From an uncultured Oscillospiraceae bacterium (GTDB lineage: Bacteria; Bacillota; Clostridia; Oscillospirales; Acutalibacteraceae), in assembly GCA_900539855.1 (NCBI GenBank), contig UQDO01000012.1:1-51707 (forward strand): a stretch of DNA of 51,707 bases. The letters run 5' to 3'. Below are positions 30,560 through 38,028 of the stretch, piece by piece (within the stretch, counting starts at the first letter, position 1; each line of letters opens with the position of its first letter). The notes under the pieces are model-generated. The model was given only the letters and a program-made list of their open reading frames with translations. It ran no database searches and was not told where the DNA came from. The translations under genes were made by a program, and so were the position numbers.

Positions 30560-32335
30560 TTGGGTGATTTTTTGTTTTTCGTAAAATCATTTAAAACCGA
30601 AAATAAACGCGGTCAGCAGAAGGACGCTGCCGTTAATATGCTATATTCAATGCTTCCGATCATAAAGACGCTGGCAGGTCTTGCTGCCGCCAGCGCCGTA
30701 AAGGGCTGGGGGCTTGTCTGCCGTGTGCTGCGCCGCGCAGCAAGGGTTGTAAAGCCTTATGCCGTGCGCGCTTTCGGTGCCGCTTATAGGACCGCCGGAG
30801 TACTCATTTCTGCCGGTGCGGAAAAAATGCGCTCGAGCAGAGCAAGGGGTATACTTGCCGCCGGTACGGTGGCTGCTGCCGTTGCTGTTATAGTCACCGC
30901 AAATGCCGCAAATTATACCGCCGGTGTTGCCGTTAAGTTTGACGGTGAGACGGTGGGGTATGTTACCGATGCAAATGCGGCGCTGACCGTGGAAAACGAT
31001 GTGCGGTCTAAAATATACGGAAATAAAATGGATATTGCATCCATGGAATATGAAGAAACGCTTGTAAAGCGCGACGATCTTTCGGACAATGACGAGCTGG
31101 TAAGCGTAGTCCTTGACTCAATGGACGGCGTTAAGAAATGCTCGGCACTTATCGTTGACGGTGAGGTTATGGGGGTTGCCGAAAGCAGAGATACCATAGA
31201 GCAGGCTCTGGCGTCGCTGGTCGCAAGCTATACCGGCGATGATTTTGAGTTTATAGGATATGAAAACGATCTTCATATAACCGACATCTACGTTACAGAG
31301 GACGGTATCGAGGGTATCGCAAGCAGCCCGGAGGATTTCCTCTCCGGAAAGGCCGGGATATCGGTACTTACCGCAAGGATCGAAAACGGATATGATGTTG
31401 AACTGCCGTATGACACGGTAGTGACATATGACGACAGCCACACGTCCGACTATTCAAAGGTAAAGACCCAGGGTCAGAGCGGAGTCGGTTTTATCAGCGA
31501 GCGCGTTATATACTGCAACGGCAAGAGGGTAACCTCCGGTGTTCTCTACAGTGAGATATTGCAGGCTCCCGTCAACGAGGAGGTCGTAAACGGTATCAGC
31601 ACCAAGTCGGTAAGGCTGACATCCGGTGGATATGTTCCGGCGTCATCCGCTTTGGGCGGCAGGACGGGATCAATGGTGTTCCCGTGTGCGGTAACCTCGC
31701 GCACATATATCAGCTCATTCTGGGGCGACGGACGCGGACACAGAGGAGTCGATATTGCTTCGCCCTACGGCAGTGATATTTACGCCGCGATGGACGGCGT
31801 TGTGACCTTCTCGGGCACTAAGGGTGCCTACGGCAGATGCATAATCATAAAACACAGCGACGGGCTTGAAACGCTTTATTCGCATAACAGCCGCAACCTT
31901 GTCAAGGTCGGTGAGATCGTTTCAGCCGGCGAGTTGATAGCAAAGGTCGGCGCGACCGGAAACGCAACCGGAAATCACCTGCATTTCTCGGTCATGTTAA
32001 ACGGTGAGATGGTCGATCCGGGTCCGTATATAGGATTGTCCGGCGGCTCCGGCAGTGCAAAGGGCGGAAGCCAGACTGCGGCGCCTGCCGATACAAAGCA
32101 TGATGATACCGGTTCGGCACCGGACGACGGCGAAAAGGCAGAGGATACACCTGCAGAGGAGCCTGTGGAGCCGAATAAGCCTGCAGAGGAGCCTGATGCC
32201 GGCGGCAAAACCGAAACGCCGACCGAAGAGGACAAAACATCCGAGACCGGTACCGACGACAAAGCGGACGGCACCGAAAAGGAAACGGAGTCTGAGGATA
32301 AGCCTGCGGCTGAGGAACAAAATCAGGAGCAATAA
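30560..32335 (+). CDS. Membrane-anchored M23 peptidase with G5 domain
   Basis: A cell-wall endopeptidase-type protein of up to 591 residues. A cytoplasmic N-terminus of about 95 residues precedes one membrane helix (GILAAGTVAAAVAVIVTANA). Outside follow a G5 domain (DYSKVKTQGQSGVGFISERV) and a LytM/M23 peptidase with HRGVD (His394, Asp398) and HLHF (His473, His475), the zinc and catalytic residues. The tail is about 90 residues of acidic Pro/Glu/Thr-rich sequence. It probably cuts peptidoglycan cross-bridges during growth or division. The start is uncertain: TTG 30560 has no good site, TTG 30572 has GGGTGA before it, and Met at about 30638 is also possible. It stands alone between a promoter and a terminator. 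Confidence 0.88.
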   Translation: MGDFLFFVKSFKTENKRGQQKDAAVNMLYSMLPIIKTLAGLAAASAVKGWGLVCRVLRRAARVVKPYAVRAFGAAYRTAGVLISAGAEKMRSSRARGILAAGTVAAAVAVIVTANAANYTAGVAVKFDGETVGYVTDANAALTVENDVRSKIYGNKMDIASMEYEETLVKRDDLSDNDELVSVVLDSMDGVKKCSALIVDGEVMGVAESRDTIEQALASLVASYTGDDFEFIGYENDLHITDIYVTEDGIEGIASSPEDFLSGKAGISVLTARIENGYDVELPYDTVVTYDDSHTSDYSKVKTQGQSGVGFISERVIYCNGKRVTSGVLYSEILQAPVNEEVVNGISTKSVRLTSGGYVPASSALGGRTGSMVFPCAVTSRTYISSFWGDGRGHRGVDIASPYGSDIYAAMDGVVTFSGTKGAYGRCIIIKHSDGLETLYSHNSRNLVKVGEIVSAGELIAKVGATGNATGNHLHFSVMLNGEMVDPGPYIGLSGGSGSAKGGSQTAAPADTKHDDTGSAPDDGEKAEDTPAEEPVEPNKPAEEPDAGGKTETPTEEDKTSETGTDDKADGTEKETESEDKPAAEEQNQEQ

Positions 32336-32339
32336 TGAA

Positions 32340-32377
32340 AAACGGATGCAAAGATAACCTTTGCATCCGTTTCGTTG
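32340..32377 (+). terminator. Terminator of the M23 peptidase gene
   Basis: A perfect 14-bp stem (32340-32353 with 32359-32372), five-base loop, ending in TTT then CGTTG. It overlaps the end of the gene region directly after the stop. Confidence 0.7.
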
Positions 32378-32435
32378 TATATACGTCGAAAAAACGCCGT
32401 GCGTATTTGCCTGTGTTTTTAGTTTGAATTGTATT

Positions 32436-32469
32436 GAAAAAGGACCTGCTTTTCAGCAAGTCCTTTTTC
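32436..32469 (-). terminator. Terminator of the tRNA-Ser unit
   Basis: Hairpin GAAAAAGGAC...GTCCTTTTTC with one inner C-A mismatch and TGCT/AGCA above it, directly after the tRNA-Ser(GCU) 3' end. The right-hand arm supplies the T tract on the minus strand. Confidence 0.75.
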
Positions 32470-32560
32470 TGGCGGAGCAGGAGAGATTTGAACTCTCGCG
32501 CCGGTTACCCGACCTACGCCCTTAGCAGGGGCGCCTCTTCACCAACTTGAGTACTACTCC
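32470..32560 (-). tRNA. tRNA-Ser (anticodon GCU)
   Basis: A 91-nt class II tRNA. The acceptor GGAGTAG pairs with CTGCTCC, the anticodon loop contains TGCTAA with anticodon GCT, the long variable arm TAGGTCGGGTAACCGGCGC follows, and the T arm is GAGAGTTCAAATCTCTC. CCA is encoded. It reads AGC and AGU codons. Confidence 0.96.
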
Positions 32561-32634
32561 ATAGCTGCCTTAACCTCCGCTTATAAAAAGCGGACATATA
32601 TATATCATGCAGAAATCTGCGTGACTGCTGTTTA

Positions 32635-32723
32635 TGGCGGAGAGGAAGGGATTCGAACCCTTGTGGGGTTGCCCCCAAACGGTTTTCAAGACCGCCTCGT
32701 TATGACCGCTTCGATACCTCTCC
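32635..32723 (-). tRNA. tRNA-Ser (anticodon UGA)
   Basis: An 89-nt class II tRNA with 5' GGAGAGG, anticodon loop CTTGAAAA with anticodon TGA, a long variable arm (GGGGGCAACCCC), T arm AAGGGTTCGAATCCCTT and encoded CCA. It is first of the two-gene tRNA-Ser unit and reads UCN codons, mainly UCA. Confidence 0.96.
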
Positions 32724-32795
32724 GATTAAAAGCCGGCGGCGATGAATTTCAGCACGCCGTATGCGTGTGAGACATCTTCCGTTCGACGCTCTAAA

Positions 32796-32824
32796 ATTTT
32801 ACCACATACAAATGGTGTTGTCAA
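32796..32824 (-). promoter_or_regulatory. Promoter of the tRNA-Ser pair
   Basis: On the minus strand, consensus TTGACA (32824-32819) and TAAAAT (32801-32796), 17 bp apart, about 73 bases upstream of the first tRNA. Confidence 0.88.
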
Positions 32825-32877
32825 CACTTTTATTCAAAAAAATTCACGGCACCGTCACACCTTTTTGCATTTCGCAC

Positions 32878-32906
32878 TTGATTTGAATACTCCTGTAATG
32901 TATAAT
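32878..32906 (+). promoter_or_regulatory. miaB promoter
   Basis: TTGATT (32878-32883) and consensus TATAAT (32901-32906), 17 bp apart. Transcription would begin near 32913, only a few bases before the in-frame ATG at 32917. Confidence 0.8.
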
Positions 32907-32946
32907 TAAACTCAGTATGGATAACTATGTACTGGAGTTTTTAAAT

Positions 32947-34356
32947 TTGGAAAGAAGTACACAACTGCAAAACGCAGATAACGAGCTTGAGCAGCAGTTC
33001 GGCTATGCCGAACGGGTTAAACAGATACTTTGCTCAAGATATGAAAAACAGCCGCTTGCCTTTGTTCACACCTACGGCTGCCAGCAGAATGTCAGTGACA
33101 GCGAACGCTTAAAAGGACTTCTGGAGCTTATGGGCTACGGCTTTACCGATGAACTTGAGGCAGCCGATCTTGTGCTTTACAACACCTGCGCCGTAAGAGA
33201 GCACGCAGAGGACCGCGTTTTCGGAAATGTCGGACTGCTGAAAGCCTGCAAGCGCAAAAAGCCTGAAATGACGGTCATTGTCTGCGGCTGCATGACGCAG
33301 CAGACGTCGGTCGCCGACAAAATAAAGCGCAGCTATCCTTATGTCGATATACTTTTCGGCACCCATGTGCGCCACAGGCTGCCTGAGTTTTTGTACAGGC
33401 GGCTCTCTGGCGGTGAAATGGTGTTTGAAAATCCGGACACAGGCGAGTCACTGGTCGAGGGCGTGCCGCTGCACAGGGACGGCACCTTCAAGGCGTGGCT
33501 GCCAATAATGCAGGGCTGCAACAACTTCTGCACCTACTGCATCGTGCCGTATGTCAGAGGACGCGAACATTCAAGGGAGCAGTCGGCAGTCATCGATGAA
33601 GCTAAAAGGCTTATTGAGTCCGGCGCAAAGGAAATAATGCTGCTCGGTCAGAATGTCAATTCCTACGGCAGGGGCAACAGCGAAAAGACCGATTTTGCGG
33701 CGCTGCTGCGCGCGGTAAACGCTCTGCCGGGGGATTTCAGAATAAGGTTTATGACATCGCATCCGAAAGACTGCTCGGATGAACTGCTTCTTGCCATGAG
33801 CGAGTGCGAAAAGGTGGAAAAGCACCTGCATCTGCCGGTTCAGTGCGGTTCGGACAGGCTGCTGAAAATAATGAACCGTCATTATGACACTGCAAAATAC
33901 ATGAGCCTTATAGAAAAGGCAAGAGCACTCATGCCGGATATCAGTTTTACGAGCGATATAATCGTGGGCTTCCCCGACGAGCGCGACGAGGATTTTCGCG
34001 GCACCATCGATCTTGTAAAGCGCGTGGGCTACTATTCGCTTTTCACCTTTATTTATTCCAAAAGACCAGGCACTCCGGCGGCGGAAATGCCGGATCCTGT
34101 GACCAAGGCTCAGAAATCGGCACGTTTTGCCGAGCTTTTAAAGGTGCAGGAAGAAATATCGGGCAGGATCAACCGTTCACTTATAGGAAAAAAGGTGCGG
34201 CTGCTTATTGACGACACGGCAGGCGACGGCTTTATAAGCGGAAGATCGTCCGAAAACTATGTAGTGAAGCTAAAAGGCTCACCCGATGAACCGGGAACCT
34301 TTATAGACGCCCGTATAACCGCCTTTGACGGCGTGCTGCACGGGGAAAGAATATAA
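32947..34356 (+). CDS. miaB: tRNA-2-methylthio-N6-dimethylallyladenosine synthase
   Basis: Radical-SAM methylthiotransferase that converts i6A37 to ms2i6A37 in tRNAs reading UNN codons, acting after MiaA (encoded at 40.1 kb). Motifs: HTYGCQQNVSDSERLKG, YNTCAVREHAEDRVFGN and CGCMTQ carry the auxiliary-cluster cysteines; CNNFCTYC (Cys191, 195, 198) binds the SAM cluster; a TRAM domain closes the protein. I prefer TTG 32947 (469 residues) with GGAG nine bases upstream. ATG 32917 would lie almost at the predicted transcription start, so its message would be leaderless. Confidence 0.94.
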   Translation: MERSTQLQNADNELEQQFGYAERVKQILCSRYEKQPLAFVHTYGCQQNVSDSERLKGLLELMGYGFTDELEAADLVLYNTCAVREHAEDRVFGNVGLLKACKRKKPEMTVIVCGCMTQQTSVADKIKRSYPYVDILFGTHVRHRLPEFLYRRLSGGEMVFENPDTGESLVEGVPLHRDGTFKAWLPIMQGCNNFCTYCIVPYVRGREHSREQSAVIDEAKRLIESGAKEIMLLGQNVNSYGRGNSEKTDFAALLRAVNALPGDFRIRFMTSHPKDCSDELLLAMSECEKVEKHLHLPVQCGSDRLLKIMNRHYDTAKYMSLIEKARALMPDISFTSDIIVGFPDERDEDFRGTIDLVKRVGYYSLFTFIYSKRPGTPAAEMPDPVTKAQKSARFAELLKVQEEISGRINRSLIGKKVRLLIDDTAGDGFISGRSSENYVVKLKGSPDEPGTFIDARITAFDGVLHGERI

Positions 34357-34396
34357 AATATAAATATTTCGACAACAAAAGGAAGGATTTTTAAAA

Positions 34397-34804
34397 ATGG
34401 ATATAATAGCTGCCGCAAGGGCTCTCGGAGCCGCGATCCAAGCCGACGAGAGATACAAAAAAGTATTGGAGCAAAGAAGGATAAACGACGCCGACAAGGA
34501 GCTTCAGGAGCTTATCGGCGAGTTCAATATGGCGAGGATGTCGGTAGACAACGAGCTTGGCAAGGAAGAGGGCAGAGACGAGGAGAAGATAAAGGAATTC
34601 AACTCCACTCTGCGCCGCCTTTACGGTAAGATAATGTGCAATGACAACATGATAGAATACAATAAGGCGAAGGAAGAATTTGACGCCGTTATGCAGCGTG
34701 CAAATGCCATAATCGAGCTTTGCACCGAGGGTGAGGACCCTGCCACCTGTGAGCCGGCGACCGGCTGCACCGGCTCATGCGCCACCTGCGGCGGCTGCCA
34801 CTGA
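34397..34804 (+). CDS. YlbF/YmcA-family protein with cysteine-rich tail
   Basis: A 135-residue helical protein of the YlbF/YmcA (DUF964) family: AARALGAAIQADERYKKVLEQR, then DKELQELIGEFNMARM and a long helical hairpin. In Bacillus such proteins form a YlbF-YmcA-YaaT complex that affects RNase Y-dependent mRNA processing and development. Here the last 28 residues carry six cysteines (in CTEG, TCEP, GCTGSCATCGGCH), which would suit a metal or Fe-S site. It lies between miaB and mutS with short spacers and a clear site before ATG 34397. Confidence 0.88.
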   Translation: MDIIAAARALGAAIQADERYKKVLEQRRINDADKELQELIGEFNMARMSVDNELGKEEGRDEEKIKEFNSTLRRLYGKIMCNDNMIEYNKAKEEFDAVMQRANAIIELCTEGEDPATCEPATGCTGSCATCGGCH

Positions 34805-34832
34805 TAGTATTTTATCACTGGAGGGATAAAAC

Positions 34833-37457
34833 ATGGGTGAAAAGGGCGGTAAAAAGCCGTTGACCATGATGGAGCAGTACCTTGAGATAAAGGAAAGCAA
34901 CAAGGACTGCCTGCTTTTCTTCCGCGTGGGAGATTTTTATGAAATGTTTTACGACGATGCCGTCACTGCGTCGCGTGAGCTGGAGCTTGTACTTACCGGA
35001 AAGGACTGCGGTAAAAAGGAACGCGCCCCCATGTGCGGCGTGCCGTACCACAGCTGCGAGGGGTACATTGCGAGGCTCATAGAAAAGGGATACCGCGTGG
35101 CTATATGCGAACAGACCGAGGATCCGGCGCTTGCAAAGGGCATTGTGAACCGTGACGTTGTGCGTGTGGTGACTCCGGGCACTGTGCTTGAAGCCAGCAT
35201 GCTTGACGAGGGCAGCAACAATTATCTGGCATCGCTGTATTTTGAGCGGAACGATTACGGGCTCTGCTTTATTGACGCATCGACCGGTTCGGTCAGTGTG
35301 ACCGAGATAAAGGGCGGTGACGCCGAGCAGAGGGTCATAGGCGAGCTCAGCCGTTTTTCCCCGAAGGAGCTTATAACGCGCGGCAAGCTGTCCGAGAAAA
35401 AGGATCTTGCCCGTTTCCTCAAGGAGCGTCTGCAGTGCTGTCTTACGGTGGTCGATGACGAGTGCTTTGATGCCGACACGTCGGCTATAGCGGTCTGCCG
35501 CCAGTTTAAGATAGATGATGTGTCCAAAAAAGGACTCAACGAGGGCAGCGTTTCCTTAAGAGCGCTCGGCGCAGCCATAGGGTATCTGCTCAAGACCCAG
35601 ATGATAGGCATGGAGCGCATAACCGATATATGCGTTTATAAGGATAACGAATATATGCGGCTCGACGTTTCGGCTGTCAGAAACCTTGAGCTGAGGGAGA
35701 CCATGCGCGCGAAGGAGCGCCGCGGTTCGCTGCTATGGGTTATAGATAAAACAAGGACGGCTATGGGCAAGCGCCTTATAAAGCACTGGCTTGAGCAGCC
35801 GCTTATGAGGATAATATCGATAGAGTCCCGTCTCAATGCCGTGGACGAGCTTGTCGGCAACACCGTAGCCAGGGGCGAACTGAGGGAAGCACTTGCCGGG
35901 GTTCAGGATATGGAGCGGCTCATGACCCGTATAGTTTACGGTACTGCCGGGGGCAGGGAGCTGCGGTCGCTGTGCTCTACAATGAAAAGACTTCCCGGTA
36001 TAAAGGACATTCTGTCGTCATTTAAAAGCCGCATGCTGCATGACGCCGCCGAGGAGCTTGACACTCTGGACGAGCTTTGCAGTCTTATAGACAGCGCGAT
36101 AGTCGATGATCCGCCGTTTTCGGTACGCGAGGGCGGAATTATCAGACCGGGCTATAATAAAGAGCTTGACGAAATGAGATCCGACCTTACCCACGGCCAG
36201 GATATTATACTGAAAATAGAAGCCGAAGAACGGGAAAAGACCGGTATCAAGACGCTGAAGGTGCGCTATAACAGGGTGTTCGGGTATTATATCGAGGTTA
36301 CAAATTCCTTCAAGGATCAGGTGCCGCCGGAATACATAAGAAAGCAGACGCTTGCAAACTGCGAAAGATATATCACCGATGAGCTCAAAAAGACCGAAGC
36401 CAGGGTGCTCGGTGCCAAGGAGCACAGCGCACAGCTTGAATACAGGCTGTTTGACGATATAAGGAAAAGAATTGCAGACGAGCTTGACAGGATACAAAAG
36501 ACAGCCGACGCTCTGGCTGTTGCGGATGTGCTTGTTTCCCTTGCCACCGTTTCGGTTGACAACGACTATTGCAGACCGACGCTCAACATGAATGGGTCGC
36601 TCAGCATAATAGGCGGCAGGCACCCGGTGGTCGAGCTTCTGAGCCCCATGCCGTTTGTCCCGAACGACACGGTGCTTGACTGCGACAAAAACCGCTGCGC
36701 CATAATAACCGGACCCAACATGGCAGGCAAATCAACATACATGCGGCAGGTCGCGATAATCGTTTTAATGGCGCAGATCGGCTGCTTTGTGCCGGCTCAG
36801 TCGGCTGACATTCCGATATGCGACGCGATATTCACGCGTGTCGGCGCGTCGGACGACCTCGCGACGGGTCAGTCAACCTTTATGGTCGAAATGAGCGAGG
36901 TTGCAAATATTATAAAGAACGCAACGTCGCGCAGTCTGCTTATTCTTGACGAAATAGGCAGGGGCACCTCGACCTATGACGGAATGGCTATCGCAAGGTC
37001 GGTGCTTGAATATGTAAGCAACAAAAAGAAGATAGGTGCAAAAACGCTTTTTGCGACCCACTATCACGAGCTTACCGCGCTTGAGGGGCAGCTTGACGGG
37101 GTTAAGAACTATAATGTCGCCGTTAAAAAGCGCGGAGACGATATAACATTCTTAAGGCGTATAGTCCGCGGCGGCGCGGACGACAGCTACGGTGTTGAGG
37201 TTGCAAAGCTGTCGGGCGTTCCGGATGCGGTTATAGAAAGGGCGAAGGATATACTGCACACCCTTGAATCGGGTAACGGAGTCAGCGCCGCACCGGCGGT
37301 GACGGGCGATGAGGCTGAAATGCAGATGACCTTTGAACTGCACGGCGCCAAAAAGCTGCTTGAGGAGCTGAAGCTGCTTGATGTCAACACCCTGACGCCG
37401 ATAGAATGCATGACCATGCTCAACGATATAGTCAAAAAAGCAAGAGATATAAAGTGA
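34833..37457 (+). CDS. mutS: DNA mismatch repair protein MutS
   Basis: Recognises base mismatches and small loops and, with ATP, recruits MutL. The 874-residue protein has family length. It contains the mismatch-reading motif FRVGDFYEMFYDDA near residue 30, the connector and lever domains, the clamp, and the ABC-type ATPase with Walker A GPNMAGKSTYMRQV, ASDDLATGQSTFMVEM, Walker B LLILDEIGRGTSTYDG and the ATHYHELTALE loop. GGAGG precedes ATG 34833. It is in one run with ylbF and, one gene further on, mutL. Confidence 0.98.
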   Translation: MGEKGGKKPLTMMEQYLEIKESNKDCLLFFRVGDFYEMFYDDAVTASRELELVLTGKDCGKKERAPMCGVPYHSCEGYIARLIEKGYRVAICEQTEDPALAKGIVNRDVVRVVTPGTVLEASMLDEGSNNYLASLYFERNDYGLCFIDASTGSVSVTEIKGGDAEQRVIGELSRFSPKELITRGKLSEKKDLARFLKERLQCCLTVVDDECFDADTSAIAVCRQFKIDDVSKKGLNEGSVSLRALGAAIGYLLKTQMIGMERITDICVYKDNEYMRLDVSAVRNLELRETMRAKERRGSLLWVIDKTRTAMGKRLIKHWLEQPLMRIISIESRLNAVDELVGNTVARGELREALAGVQDMERLMTRIVYGTAGGRELRSLCSTMKRLPGIKDILSSFKSRMLHDAAEELDTLDELCSLIDSAIVDDPPFSVREGGIIRPGYNKELDEMRSDLTHGQDIILKIEAEEREKTGIKTLKVRYNRVFGYYIEVTNSFKDQVPPEYIRKQTLANCERYITDELKKTEARVLGAKEHSAQLEYRLFDDIRKRIADELDRIQKTADALAVADVLVSLATVSVDNDYCRPTLNMNGSLSIIGGRHPVVELLSPMPFVPNDTVLDCDKNRCAIITGPNMAGKSTYMRQVAIIVLMAQIGCFVPAQSADIPICDAIFTRVGASDDLATGQSTFMVEMSEVANIIKNATSRSLLILDEIGRGTSTYDGMAIARSVLEYVSNKKKIGAKTLFATHYHELTALEGQLDGVKNYNVAVKKRGDDITFLRRIVRGGADDSYGVEVAKLSGVPDAVIERAKDILHTLESGNGVSAAPAVTGDEAEMQMTFELHGAKKLLEELKLLDVNTLTPIECMTMLNDIVKKARDIK

Positions 37458-37479
37458 AAAGCATAAAGGAGGAAGCCTT

Positions 37480-38001
37480 ATGAATATCGGCGGAAGATAC
37501 AAGCCGGTGGCTAAGAAAAAGCATGCCGTTGTCGACATGCCGTACGGCGAGGTAATGAAAATATTTGAAAACACGCTATGCGGAGCCGACGGCTCGTCGC
37601 GCCTTGTGGGCAGCGTCTGCGGCGACGGGATGTTCAAGATAGAATACCGTGTTGCGCTCGGTAAAAAGGAAGTCTACGAGACCTACTGCATGCTGGTAGA
37701 GGTGAGCGAGCAGCCAGACGGCACGACAAAGATAGAATATGCCTACGTTTATGACAGGCTCATGAGTTGGTACACTAAAATATTGTCGATAATATGCTTC
37801 GCGGTGCCCTGCGCCGCGGCGGCACTGGTGTTTTTCAAATTTCAGCTTCGCACACTGCCGTATCTTGCAGTGTACATTCCGCTTTTGCTCATAGCGGCTT
37901 TCGGACTTTTTTCACTGTTCGGATACAAGGAAAAAAAGCAGGATATAAAACCTATGGTAAAGGAATTTGAGGAGCTGCTGATGTCGGCATTCAGCGATTA
38001 A
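37480..38001 (+). CDS. Two-helix membrane protein of unknown function between mutS and mutL
   Basis: I do not recognise the family. The 173-residue product has a soluble N-terminal domain of about 95 residues (VVDMPYGEVMKIFENTL, then a beta-rich CGDGMFKIEYRVALGKKEVYETYC stretch), two membrane helices (about 105-120 and 130-150) with a short loop, and a charged C-terminus of about 25 residues. AAGGAGG precedes ATG 37480. It is 22 bases after mutS and 27 before mutL, so it is expressed with the repair genes, but nothing in it suggests a repair role. Confidence 0.75.
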   Translation: MNIGGRYKPVAKKKHAVVDMPYGEVMKIFENTLCGADGSSRLVGSVCGDGMFKIEYRVALGKKEVYETYCMLVEVSEQPDGTTKIEYAYVYDRLMSWYTKILSIICFAVPCAAAALVFFKFQLRTLPYLAVYIPLLLIAAFGLFSLFGYKEKKQDIKPMVKEFEELLMSAFSD

Positions 38002-38028
38002 AATGTATTAAGTAAAAGGGAGGTCGCC

